DNA from: Lachnospiraceae bacterium UBA7179
Lineage (GTDB): Bacteria > Bacillota > Clostridia > Lachnospirales > Lachnospiraceae
Direction of reading: 5' to 3'
Length of the DNA stretch: 14,407 nt
NCBI GenBank assembly: GCA_002491195.1
Contig: DKVL01000026.1
Span: 1 to 14,407 of the forward strand
A model generated the notes under the pieces. It saw only the letters and a list, made by a program, of their open reading frames with translations. It was not told the DNA's origin and made no database searches. This document shows, piece by piece, positions 1-8,173 of this stretch. The position numbers and the translations under genes are program-made. How positions within the stretch are numbered: the first letter of the stretch is position 1; each line of letters begins with the position of its first letter.

Positions 1-31
1 GGCGCCTCTTCAGCCTCTTGAGTACTTCTCC
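1..31 (-). tRNA. tRNA-Ser, 5' part only (rest lies left of the window)
   Basis: On the minus strand, bases 31 to 1 read GGAGAAGTACTC followed by AAGAGGCTGAAGAG and GCGCC. This matches the start of a bacterial serine tRNA: a 7-base acceptor strand GGAGAAG, T8 and A9, then a D-arm with stem CTC/GAG around a loop that contains the GG pair, and then the first bases of the anticodon stem. Ser tRNAs typically begin with GGAG, whereas Leu tRNAs usually begin with GC. The anticodon and variable arm are outside the window, so the isoacceptor cannot be read. The beginning resembles tRNA-Ser(GCU) of Firmicutes, which is inference. A consensus promoter lies 65 to 93 bases upstream. Confidence 0.82.
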
Positions 32-95
32 TGGTACTGAATTAAATCCTCTACCAATATTTAAATCGTGCGCCTTCTCACTTGACGCATGATTT

Positions 96-124
96 ATTAT
101 ACATAAGGCTTTGGGTATTGTCAA
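96..124 (-). promoter_or_regulatory. Consensus sigma-A/sigma-70 promoter for the tRNA-Ser
   Basis: On the minus strand TTGACA (119-124) is followed by exactly 17 bases and then TATAAT (96-101). Both boxes match the consensus in all six positions, as is usual for stable-RNA promoters. The expected start point is near base 89, giving a leader of about 57 bases before the tRNA begins at base 31. The promoter stands downstream of the DUF4132 terminator, so the tRNA is transcribed independently of those genes. Confidence 0.9.
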
Positions 125-163
125 CCCTTTTTTCATTTTTATTTCTATATTTTTAAAATGGCA

Positions 164-189
164 GTTACTGTTCACGCCGTTCCAGTAAC
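164..189. repeat. Palindromic dispersed repeat, complete copy
   Basis: The element has 7-base perfect arms, GTTACTG (164-170) and CAGTAAC (183-189), around a 12-base spacer. The first 22 bases recur at 14386-14407 with one difference, and that second copy is cut by the window edge. The element sits directly behind the terminator of the DUF4132 operon (the two are 5 bases apart) and before the tRNA promoter. It is too short to encode anything. It looks like a REP-type intergenic repeat, which is inference from two copies only. Confidence 0.65.
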
Positions 190-194
190 AAGCA

Positions 195-235
195 AAAATC
201 CATGTAATTTGCGTTTCGCAAATTACATGGATTTT
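195..235 (-). terminator. Rho-independent terminator of the DUF4132 genes
   Basis: Bases 195-213 and 217-235 are perfect reverse complements, giving a 19-bp stem with a 3-base loop. Read on the minus strand, the hairpin starts 7 bases after the stop codon of the second DUF4132 gene, and its 3' side runs into TTTTTGC. The stem is AT-rich apart from the GCG/CGC closing the loop. On the plus strand it is not followed by a T run, so termination should be mainly for minus-strand transcripts. Confidence 0.88.
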
Positions 236-242
236 CAGGAAC

Positions 243-3200
243 TCAATACCAACGCTGTCTTTTGCAGTCCGGATAGGGCCGTCGCTCTGTTGATGATGCG
301 GTTGCCCTTGAAATCTGAAGGACTGTCTCGCTGAAATACCTTGGGTCTACTTCTCCCAGTTTGCATGGAACAAGACTTTGTGACGCTCCTGTGACTGTCT
401 GTGCAAAATGCACCTCATAGACATCCACATCTGTATCGGAACAGGCGATGTAATCTCCTGAGAAAACCAACTCCACATTCTTATCAGAATCATAGCGATA
501 ATAGGTCTCAAAACCGCCGCCGTCTCCGACTTCTCCTTTGTACCACCCCATGTTCTGAAGTTTCCCTGACAGGGATAAGGAATTGACGACCACTCCGCCA
601 AAGCGGGTCAGCTCCATCTCCTCTTTTTCTTCCTCTGTCACGCGAAAAACCGGTCGTTCCAGCTGTTCTATAGGCTGGTCGATCTCGTAGTCAGACAGCT
701 GCTCTTTCCATGCTGACAGGGTTTCTTCTGATAATTCAACGGGATGTACCAGTCCGATACTGGCGTTTTCTGGCAATGTATATTCTTCTTCATCCACGGT
801 GTTAAAAGTGCCGTCTTCCATATAACGGAATGTTGTAGAAAGATCTCTGCCCTCATACACGCCCCAGATCAGTCCGATGGCAAACCGGCACATGACAGGA
901 TTGTTTACATACAACGCTTTCCATTGCTTCGTACTCCAGTGCCGCTCTGTGCTCAGCGCCTGTTCCAGACGTAGTTTTTGGTTGGTGACGACCGTTTTTA
1001 ACTGCTTTTTTAGCAATTTCCATGCATCATTTGCCGCTTTTGCCGTTTCTGGATCATCTGTTTTACCGGGAGCTGGCATACTTTTTAATTTCTTTCCCTT
1101 TTCATCATAGACTTCCAGGGAAAGTGTCGCGGTTAAAATTACTTTAAACTGTCGCTTTCCATAGTCAAAAATGCGCTCCATCTGCTTGTCAAAGCCGAGG
1201 CTGGGCACAATTTGGTCCTCCATCTCATCCCTCGAAATCCCCAGCTGCTCCGCTGCATAGTCCAGGGCCTGCTGCGCCGCATCTTTAACCTGGTAGTACT
1301 TAAATTTTCTGGAGATCTGGTCTACCAGGACAAGTGCTGTGGGAGATGGATTTAGCGCGAGGGCTCTTACCGCCTCCGCAGCCAGCGCTCCGCGGCTGTT
1401 TTTCGGCCAGTCCTGAATCTGTGCATACAGATCTGCCACGATGGCCTCTCCTCCGTGAATCGAGGCAGTGTAGAGCACCCATTTGCGCTTTGCCTGAGCG
1501 CCATCCCTGAGCCAGAAGTTAAACAAATCTTTTACATATGATGCCAATTCCATCGGATTGAGCTCTGCTGCCAACCGCGCCGCCTCCTTGCTGATTCCAA
1601 GTTCTTTTTTATCTGCATAACTGATCAGCATTGCTGCGAGATATTCCTCAGAGGCATCCGCTCCGTCTTTTTTATGAACTTTGGGAAAGGTGTCAAGCGG
1701 CAGCCATGACAGTTTCCGCTTCCACGCGCCAGTCAGTGCTTCCTGTATCATTTTTTCCAATGTCCACTCTTCGTTGCTTTGTCCGTCGTCATTTTGGCCG
1801 TTCAAGTCCAGTACGCTCTGCAATATCGTGCGTATCTTTTTTGTTTTTTCTGCTTTGAACGCTAAGGACAGCGGTTCGCGGTATTTTTCCACGCCCCATC
1901 TCTGGAGTACTTCGATTGCCATCTCGCGCGCTTCGCCGCGCGGAGATTTAAGCATATTGAGGATATCTTCCTCCTCGTCCGGATGTGCTGTGTAAATCGC
2001 CCGAAGCAGTTCTCTTGCCTCTTTGCTGCTCTCCGAGGCGCAGGAGAACAGATCGTATTTGTATGCTTCCCATTGTATGTCCATCACGCGGATCGCAAGG
2101 ATTCGAGACTCCATAAGGCGGCTTTTGGAGGCAGTTTTCCACTCCTGATACCAATCCTTATGATAGGATGCGACCGCCTTGATACATTCCTTTTCGGAAT
2201 CGACTGCGACATAACGATAGGCTGTGCCGAGAAAGTCAATCTGATATTCGGGCGGAACTTTTTCTTCCTCCAGCAGTCTTAAGATACCGTTCACCTGACG
2301 CACATCCCGCAGCTTATACTGCTGTTTCTTCTCTGTTTGATCCAGTTTCGCATCAACCCAATAAGTGTCAAAGTAGTATGTAGACAGACGCAGGCATTCC
2401 AGCACTAACGCCCTCCTATAAACCTGTAGTTCCCCAAATACCATATAATCATGAATATTTTGGCATTCGCTTCTGTTATTGTACAGATGCATATTGCGCC
2501 AGTCCGCCACGCAGGGAAGTATCTCCGCGATTTCCAGCTCCCCTGACAGATAGCGCCTCGCCTCATCCTGCGATACCTTGTATGTCCTGACTGCCTGCTC
2601 TGCTGCCGCCCTATGATAGTTGTCGGCAAATTCCTGTTCCATATCTCTGTACAATTGAGGATTCCCAGCCTTGATGCATTCCCGCAGATAGCCCTTGTTG
2701 TCCGCCGGAACATCCTTTAACACCTCGCAGGCTGCATCTGGCGCTTTCGCTGCCATACGCTCTAAAATCCCTGTCTGCTTATTGGAAAGCGCCCAGCGGA
2801 TATACATATCATCCGGAATTTCCAGATATTTCTCTAATCCCGCAATATGCCTGCCAAACCAGTCTTCTCCGGCTGCAAGGCATTTGTCTAATGGCACATT
2901 TGGAACCGACATACAGTCGAATGCCACTGTGAGACGAAGCATGGATACAAACCGGTCGGAATGTTCCACTGCCAGAAATGCCAGAAACGACAGAAACGCT
3001 ACCAGATAGTTGTTTTTACGCCGCCCTGACAGTATTGCCCACACTTCCTTTGGAATGGGCGCATCCAGACCGGAATTGCGGACAAAGTCCTGAAGCGTTT
3101 CGAGATCTTTTCCCTCCGGCCTGCAATTTTGTTCGAACAATCCGTCAATATTGTTGATCAGACGATTTTCCAGATATGCTGCCATCTCTCTGATGCGCTC

Positions 3201-3812
3201 TGGGTCGCTGGCAGCCCTTCGGTCTTGATCTATGGGAATAAAGAGTCTGCCTCTGTTCTCTTCTAATGGCTGCACGCAGTACAGATACAGCGCTACAAGG
3301 AGCATCTGTGTGTTGACACCATGCTCGTTACAACACTGTTCCCTCGCCTGCTGAAACTGTTCCGGATCCTTGAACCCTGACTCCACAAAAGGGCTTAGAT
3401 ACGTCATGCGCAAATTGTCATAATGCCATGCGGCAGCATTTACATGGATCGCTGTCTGCAGGCTTGCTGGCAGGATTTGCCCTAAATACTCATATTCTCT
3501 GTTGAACTCCCAGTAAGCGAGAATGCCCTGGGACGTTTCCCTGCCAATCTCCGCAATGAAGCGGATGAAACGCTCCGCCAGTTCTGCATTTTTCTCTTTG
3601 CAAGTCTCCAAAAAATAATATCCATCATGCTTCTCATTGCGTTGAAGCCCCTGAAAACTCTGATGTTCCACTTCTTTTAACAGATTCGCATCCGCTGGTT
3701 TTTTCAGGTCCAGATACTGCTCGGCTAGTTCCCGGTTTTTTGCTGTTAGTTCCAGCGAACTCATCACCCTTTGCAGTTCTTGTTTTTCCCTGCTTTCTTT
3801 TTCTACATCCAT
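243..3812 (-). CDS. DUF4132 domain protein, second of a tandem pair
   Basis: The predicted protein has 1189 residues and no signal peptide or membrane segment, so it is probably cytoplasmic. The N-terminal two thirds are helix-rich and look like an alpha-solenoid. Roughly residues 857-1060 carry the DUF4132 core: LGISRDEMEDQIVP, a FDYGKRQF segment, a GKKLKSMPAPGKTDD block, KLRLEQALS, NPVMCRFAIGLIWGVYE, FRYMEDGTFNT and GLVHPVELS. DUF4132 is also found in E. coli YehI and MolR, but the biochemical function of the domain is not established. No WGR domain is visible. The start is supported by GGAGGT eight bases upstream. The gene lies 36 bases after a paralogue that is similar along its whole length, and is followed by a strong terminator. 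Its C-terminus (ATASSTERRPYPDCKRQRWY) extends about 18 residues past the point where the paralogue stops. Confidence 0.9.
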   Translation of the reverse strand: MDVEKESREKQELQRVMSSLELTAKNRELAEQYLDLKKPADANLLKEVEHQSFQGLQRNEKHDGYYFLETCKEKNAELAERFIRFIAEIGRETSQGILAYWEFNREYEYLGQILPASLQTAIHVNAAAWHYDNLRMTYLSPFVESGFKDPEQFQQAREQCCNEHGVNTQMLLVALYLYCVQPLEENRGRLFIPIDQDRRAASDPERIREMAAYLENRLINNIDGLFEQNCRPEGKDLETLQDFVRNSGLDAPIPKEVWAILSGRRKNNYLVAFLSFLAFLAVEHSDRFVSMLRLTVAFDCMSVPNVPLDKCLAAGEDWFGRHIAGLEKYLEIPDDMYIRWALSNKQTGILERMAAKAPDAACEVLKDVPADNKGYLRECIKAGNPQLYRDMEQEFADNYHRAAAEQAVRTYKVSQDEARRYLSGELEIAEILPCVADWRNMHLYNNRSECQNIHDYMVFGELQVYRRALVLECLRLSTYYFDTYWVDAKLDQTEKKQQYKLRDVRQVNGILRLLEEEKVPPEYQIDFLGTAYRYVAVDSEKECIKAVASYHKDWYQEWKTASKSRLMESRILAIRVMDIQWEAYKYDLFSCASESSKEARELLRAIYTAHPDEEEDILNMLKSPRGEAREMAIEVLQRWGVEKYREPLSLAFKAEKTKKIRTILQSVLDLNGQNDDGQSNEEWTLEKMIQEALTGAWKRKLSWLPLDTFPKVHKKDGADASEEYLAAMLISYADKKELGISKEAARLAAELNPMELASYVKDLFNFWLRDGAQAKRKWVLYTASIHGGEAIVADLYAQIQDWPKNSRGALAAEAVRALALNPSPTALVLVDQISRKFKYYQVKDAAQQALDYAAEQLGISRDEMEDQIVPSLGFDKQMERIFDYGKRQFKVILTATLSLEVYDEKGKKLKSMPAPGKTDDPETAKAANDAWKLLKKQLKTVVTNQKLRLEQALSTERHWSTKQWKALYVNNPVMCRFAIGLIWGVYEGRDLSTTFRYMEDGTFNTVDEEEYTLPENASIGLVHPVELSEETLSAWKEQLSDYEIDQPIEQLERPVFRVTEEEKEEMELTRFGGVVVNSLSLSGKLQNMGWYKGEVGDGGGFETYYRYDSDKNVELVFSGDYIACSDTDVDVYEVHFAQTVTGASQSLVPCKLGEVDPRYFSETVLQISRATASSTERRPYPDCKRQRWY

Positions 3813-3848
3813 ATCTTACTACCTCCATTTGTTCAATCGAAATAGTTG

Positions 3849-6800
3849 TTATACAACTCTCGCTATCTGCAGCATGATCTCACTGAAATACCGCGCACTG
3901 ACTTCGTCCGGTCTGCACGGTTCTGCTCTGCCGGACGTATTGTCAGAGATCTTGTAAAAGTACAGGTCATCTATTGTCACATCTTCGTTCTCATATCCTA
4001 CGGAGCAGCCGGAAAACATCAGTTTTGCACCAAACTCGCTGTCGCTGCGGTAATAGTTGTCAAAAAATCCTGCGTCCAATATCTCACCGCGAACCCAGCC
4101 CATGCTTAAAAGCTTTCCTGACAGGGACAGGCAGTTCAATTCCCTGCCGTAAAACCGCATAATCTTCTGCGCGCTGATCTCCTCATCCGTAACCTGGTAT
4201 ACAGGGCGATTGAGCTGTTCAATAGGCTGCGTGATCTCATAGTCCAAGAGCTGTTCCTTCCATGCTGCGATGAGCTCTCCGGACAGTTCAAGCGGATGCA
4301 CAAGTCCAATCACGCCTGCCTCCGGCAATGTATCCTCCTCCTCATCATCCACTGTGTTAAAGCTGCCGTCCTCCATATAACGGAACGTATCTTTTAACTG
4401 TCCTTCCTCATAGATTCCCCAGATGAGTCCTACGGCAAACTGGTGCATGACGGGATTGTGGACAAACAACGTTCTCCACTTCTGCACCTCCCAGAACCGC
4501 CCTGTGCTGAGTGCCTGTTCCAAGCGAAGTTTCTGGCTTGCCACTGCGAGCTTTAACTGCTTTTTGAGCTGTTTCAACTCGTCCTGTGCCTGAGCTGCCT
4601 TTGTGGCATCGTCCTGTTTTCCGGGCTTAGGCATACTCTTGAGCTTTTTCCCAGTCCCGTCATAGACTTCTATTTCCAGCGATCCATTGAGACGGACCGT
4701 AAATGTGCGCGTGCCATAATCAAAAACACGCTCCATCTGCGCATTGAATCCAAAATCGGGCACGATCCTGTCTTCCAGCTCTTCCCTGCTGATCCCCAGC
4801 GCAGCTGCCGCTTCGGAGAGCGCATCTTTTGCCGCATTTTTGATCTGGTTTGACTTAAATTTCCGCGCCATCTGGTCGACAAGCAGCAGCGCCTGAGGAC
4901 TTCCGTTTAATGCGAGGGCGCGCACGGTCTCCGCCGCTATCGCACCTCTCGAGTGCTCTGCCCAGTCTTTGATCTGCCTGTGCAGCTCCGCCGTCATTTC
5001 AGCGTCACCGTGGAGCGCAGCGGCATAGATCACCCAACGCTTTTTCGCCTCAGCGCCTGCTTCCATCCAGGCGTTGTACAGGTTATGCATATAGGCCGCA
5101 AGCTCCTGTGCAGCTAAAGGCGCAGCCAACCTGGCTGCATCCTGGTTTATGCCAAGAATCTCCATATCCGCATATGCTGCAAGAATTGCAAGCACATATT
5201 CCGGCGCGGCAGTCTCCTGCATACCTGACGCGGCGCTGTCTGATGGCAGATTCACCTGAAGGCGCACCGGAGTGTCAGTCTCCTGCACGCTTGACGCGGC
5301 GCTGTCTGATGGCAGATTCTCTTTAAAATGCACCGCTGGCAGAGCAATGTCCAAAACCCACTCCACCTTTCGCTTTCTGGTTCCTTTGTAGAGATCCGCA
5401 GCAAGCTGCTCCTCCGCTCTCCGGAACTGTCTCTGCTGTTTTTCTCCTGCTTTCTCCTGTTCTAACTCTTTTGCCAATGCCTGAAGCTGCGCTGTAAGTT
5501 TCTTATTCTTTTCCTGTGAAAGCGCTGTTCTGACAGCCTCAAGATGCGCACCCTGCGCCCATTCCTCGAGTACCAGCACGGCAAACCCACGCGCTTTTAG
5601 CTTTTTCGACGCGAGCAGCGCGAGGACATCCGGCTCCCATTCCATATGCTTCTTAAAAATTTCCACGAGTGACTTCTGCACTTGGTCTGTACTGTTTTCT
5701 GCAAGCGTGAGTAACACTTCTTTAAAGGGTTCAACAGATGGATACTGTACTATTATCCTAAGACTGATACTGCATGCCGCAGTGTCCCCCTGCCCGAGTG
5801 CCTCCTGCAGACCTTCCTCCCATTGCTGCTGATCCTGCTTCTGCATTCTGTTCGCTGCGGCTGCCGCACAGGCGTCAAGAAACAGAATTTTGTCCTTCTT
5901 GTTATCCACGTGGCCGCACACCCTGCCAAGCGCTTTTAACTGTAACCTGACTGGCACGTTCTCCTTGGAAAATATTGCAAAGATTGCTGCAATCTGGTCC
6001 TTGTCACACAACAGGGAATCTTTTCCTGCTTCTTCCAAACACTCCTCGGACACGGGATACTCTTCAAAATAATCTGTCCCTCCCTTCAGAGCCTCCAGTA
6101 TGACCACGCGCCGATAGAACTGATATTCTCCTGTCCTTTTTAGACGAATCACTCTTTTGCAGACAGTTGATAACAGACGGTTAAAATAGATGTGGTCAAA
6201 TTGTTGTTCCATCTCGGAGACCAGAACTTCAAGGGGACATTTTCCCAAAAGGTACCGCCGTGCTGTTTCCTCGCATCCTGTGCCATACCAGTTTACTACT
6301 TCCAGCGCAAGCTTTTCCAGAATCCGTTCCTGGTAAGAGGCGTGGATTTCCTCGTAAAGTGCAGGATTTGCGCTCTGTATGACCTGCGTCAGCTTCCTGT
6401 ACTCTTCGGAGTCCGCCTTCTGGGCTGCTGCCCTGATCCCTTCCGGGCATTCCACGGCCATACGCCGAATCTCCGCGTCACAGTCTGCGTGTGTGCTGTT
6501 GATAAGACATTCTTCCGCCTGCCCTGTATCCGTTGAGGTTCCATACAGGCACCAGATAATATAGTCGTCATCAAGTATGGGCAGCATTTCCTGAATCTCC
6601 GCCATATTACGGAAAAAGTCGTCATCCGCAACAATCATTCTGGCGATATCCAATGCCTTGATCATGTCTTTATATTTCACGCCTTCTCCCAGTGTCAGGC
6701 GGAACAAAATCTCGAAATGCACAGACTGCCTCAGCGCCAGAAAGGTACAGCACGCCATAAATGCCACATTTGTCGAGCCCCGGCGCGCCTGGCAGACCGA

Positions 6801-7544
6801 CAGGACACTCTGCGGAAACGGCGTGTCTTTCTGTGCGGTTCTGGCATAGTTCTGCAGACACTGAAGCTCGCTTCCAGAAAATGCCTTTCCAGAATAAACG
6901 AGATCCGGTATCTCCGCGAGCAAATTTTTCAGCAGCGTCCTGGTCAGTTCCGGTTCTGTTCCTGCTTCCTGATAATACAAATACATTGCTGTGAGGAGCT
7001 CTCTGGCGCGCTGCGTGTTCTGTGCTTTTGCCCTGTCTAATATGTAACAGTAATCCAGGGCGTGCCGGAAAATGTCCGGATTATCTTTTCCTGACTGGCA
7101 CAATATTTTCGCATCTTCTGCTTTTCCATTTTTATACAGAGACCATGCACACAGCTCCGCACGAATTGCCGTTTTCTGTTCCTCCGCGTGCGCTCCGGTG
7201 ATGTATGTGAACATACTGTCCAGGTCCGCCAGCTTCGCCTCAAAATTGTCGTTTACAAGAATCCGCCAGGCTGTTGAGCCGCCCACTTCGACCACAAAAC
7301 GCACATAGCGGGTGAGCTCTTCTGTCCGCTTATTTTTGTGCAGCCATTTTAGATATTCCGCGTATCCGTTCATGGGAAACAGGCTGGATAGATCCTGATG
7401 CTGTGCCTGCTTGAGGAGCGTGGAATCTTCCTCGCTTTCCATATCAAGGTACTTGCGTGCGATCAACTCATTTTCCGCTGTCAGATGCATTCTTCCAAAC
7501 ATGGATTCGCGCATATCATTTTCTTTTGTGTTGTTCGAGACCAT
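3849..7544 (-). CDS. DUF4132 domain protein, first of a tandem pair
   Basis: The predicted protein has 1231 residues, starting MVSNNTKEND. An in-frame ATG five codons earlier (7559) is less likely: GGAGG at 7553-7557 lies exactly eight bases before the ATG at 7544 and overlaps the codons after the earlier ATG. The N-terminal part is a long helical, solenoid-like region. The DUF4132 core is at about residues 918-1118, with LGISREELEDRIVPDFGF, FDYGTRTF, GKKLKSMPKPGKQDD, NPVMHQFAVGLIWGIYEE, FRYMEDGSFNTVD and GLVHPLELSG. The same motifs occur in the same order in the downstream paralogue, which shows an old gene duplication. Residues 743-786 hold a 22-residue tandem duplication beginning NLPSDSAAS. 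No membrane segments or WGR domain are seen. The gene begins 61 bases after the fumarase beta subunit with no obvious terminator between them. Its function is unknown. Confidence 0.9.
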   Translation of the reverse strand: MVSNNTKENDMRESMFGRMHLTAENELIARKYLDMESEEDSTLLKQAQHQDLSSLFPMNGYAEYLKWLHKNKRTEELTRYVRFVVEVGGSTAWRILVNDNFEAKLADLDSMFTYITGAHAEEQKTAIRAELCAWSLYKNGKAEDAKILCQSGKDNPDIFRHALDYCYILDRAKAQNTQRARELLTAMYLYYQEAGTEPELTRTLLKNLLAEIPDLVYSGKAFSGSELQCLQNYARTAQKDTPFPQSVLSVCQARRGSTNVAFMACCTFLALRQSVHFEILFRLTLGEGVKYKDMIKALDIARMIVADDDFFRNMAEIQEMLPILDDDYIIWCLYGTSTDTGQAEECLINSTHADCDAEIRRMAVECPEGIRAAAQKADSEEYRKLTQVIQSANPALYEEIHASYQERILEKLALEVVNWYGTGCEETARRYLLGKCPLEVLVSEMEQQFDHIYFNRLLSTVCKRVIRLKRTGEYQFYRRVVILEALKGGTDYFEEYPVSEECLEEAGKDSLLCDKDQIAAIFAIFSKENVPVRLQLKALGRVCGHVDNKKDKILFLDACAAAAANRMQKQDQQQWEEGLQEALGQGDTAACSISLRIIVQYPSVEPFKEVLLTLAENSTDQVQKSLVEIFKKHMEWEPDVLALLASKKLKARGFAVLVLEEWAQGAHLEAVRTALSQEKNKKLTAQLQALAKELEQEKAGEKQQRQFRRAEEQLAADLYKGTRKRKVEWVLDIALPAVHFKENLPSDSAASSVQETDTPVRLQVNLPSDSAASGMQETAAPEYVLAILAAYADMEILGINQDAARLAAPLAAQELAAYMHNLYNAWMEAGAEAKKRWVIYAAALHGDAEMTAELHRQIKDWAEHSRGAIAAETVRALALNGSPQALLLVDQMARKFKSNQIKNAAKDALSEAAAALGISREELEDRIVPDFGFNAQMERVFDYGTRTFTVRLNGSLEIEVYDGTGKKLKSMPKPGKQDDATKAAQAQDELKQLKKQLKLAVASQKLRLEQALSTGRFWEVQKWRTLFVHNPVMHQFAVGLIWGIYEEGQLKDTFRYMEDGSFNTVDDEEEDTLPEAGVIGLVHPLELSGELIAAWKEQLLDYEITQPIEQLNRPVYQVTDEEISAQKIMRFYGRELNCLSLSGKLLSMGWVRGEILDAGFFDNYYRSDSEFGAKLMFSGCSVGYENEDVTIDDLYFYKISDNTSGRAEPCRPDEVSARYFSEIMLQIARVV
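5211..5319. repeat. In-frame 66-bp tandem duplication inside the first DUF4132 gene
   Basis: Bases 5211-5253 recur at 5277-5319 with 40 of 43 identical, an offset of 66 bases or 22 codons. In the protein the copies start NLPSDSAASSVQETDTP and NLPSDSAASGMQETAAP (residues 743-764 and 765-786). The downstream paralogue has only a short linker (HKKDGADASEE) at this point, so the repeat lengthens a linker between the solenoid and the part leading to the DUF4132 core. Confidence 0.85.
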
Positions 7545-7552
7545 TAGAATAT

Positions 7553-7557
7553 CCTCC
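7553..7557 (-). promoter_or_regulatory. Ribosome binding site that fixes the start of the first DUF4132 gene
   Basis: GGAGG on the minus strand stands eight bases before the ATG at 7544. An upstream in-frame ATG (7559) overlaps this GGAGG. It is preceded only by AAGAGGGAA, which lies too close to it for normal initiation. Confidence 0.7.
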
Positions 7558-7605
7558 ATTTCCCTCTTAATACGGGTTCCTTGTCATAAGGTTTTCTACA
7601 GTTCC

Positions 7606-8157
7606 TTACTCTTCTCTATACTGCTCGATAGCCGTCTCGTAGAGGTTGTTTCCCTCGGCATCGATGACGACAATGACAGGGAAATTCTCTACTTCGAGCC
7701 TGCGAATGGCTTCTGTTCCTAAATCGTCATAGGCTACAACTTCCGATGCATTGATGGATTTTGACAGGAGAGCGCCTGCGCCGCCTACCGCTGCAAAATA
7801 GACTGCTCCGTTTCGCACGATCGCTTCCTTTACGGCATCACTTCGCTTCCCCTTTCCGATCATGCCCTTTAAACCGAGATCTAATAGTCTCGGCGCGTAC
7901 TTGTCCATGCGGCTGGCTGTCGTGGGACCGGCGGAACCGATGGGGCGCCCTTCCCTGGCGGGAGAAGGACCCATATAATAAATGACATTGTGTGACATTT
8001 CAATCGGAAGCGGTTCGTCCCGGTCAAGCGCTTCGTACATACGAAGGTGCGCAGCATCACGCGCGGTGTAGATCGTTCCTGTTATGTATACGTAATCTCC
8101 CGCTTTCAAAGATCTTGCGTCCTCATCTGTCAGGGGGGCGTTGATATGTTTGTCCAT
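7606..8157 (-). CDS. fumB: Fumarate hydratase (class I) beta subunit
   Basis: The 183-residue protein is the C-terminal-domain subunit of the two-subunit, iron-sulfur dependent fumarase/L-tartrate dehydratase family. With the alpha subunit it interconverts fumarate and (S)-malate in the cytoplasm. Visible family motifs are the N-terminal LKAGDYVYITGTIYTARDAAH, YMGPSPAREGRPIGSAGPTT (about residues 61-80), GLKGMIGKGKRS (95-106) and AAVGGAGALL (122-131). The length is normal for this subunit, since alpha and beta are separate genes in Clostridia and fused in E. coli FumA. I chose the ATG at 8157 because AAGGAG lies eight bases before it. A longer frame opening at 8193 would overlap the alpha-subunit gene and has no such site. 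Tartrate dehydratase beta (TtdB) cannot be fully excluded from sequence alone. The symbol is used in the sense of subunit B, not E. coli FumB. Confidence 0.92.
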   Translation of the reverse strand: MDKHINAPLTDEDARSLKAGDYVYITGTIYTARDAAHLRMYEALDRDEPLPIEMSHNVIYYMGPSPAREGRPIGSAGPTTASRMDKYAPRLLDLGLKGMIGKGKRSDAVKEAIVRNGAVYFAAVGGAGALLSKSINASEVVAYDDLGTEAIRRLEVENFPVIVVIDAEGNNLYETAIEQYREE

Positions 8158-8165
8158 TTTATATA

Positions 8166-8171
8166 CTCCTT
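8166..8171 (-). promoter_or_regulatory. Ribosome binding site that fixes the fumarase beta start
   Basis: AAGGAG on the minus strand lies eight bases before the ATG at 8157, inside the 16-base gap after the alpha-subunit stop codon. This spacing selects 8157 over the in-frame ATG at 8193. Confidence 0.75.
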
Positions 8172-8173
8172 TT

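Noticed and set aside
7545..7559. Earlier ATG for the first DUF4132 protein (MEDILMVSNN)
   Set aside because: The GGAGG that best fits initiation overlaps this ATG and is correctly spaced for the ATG at 7544.
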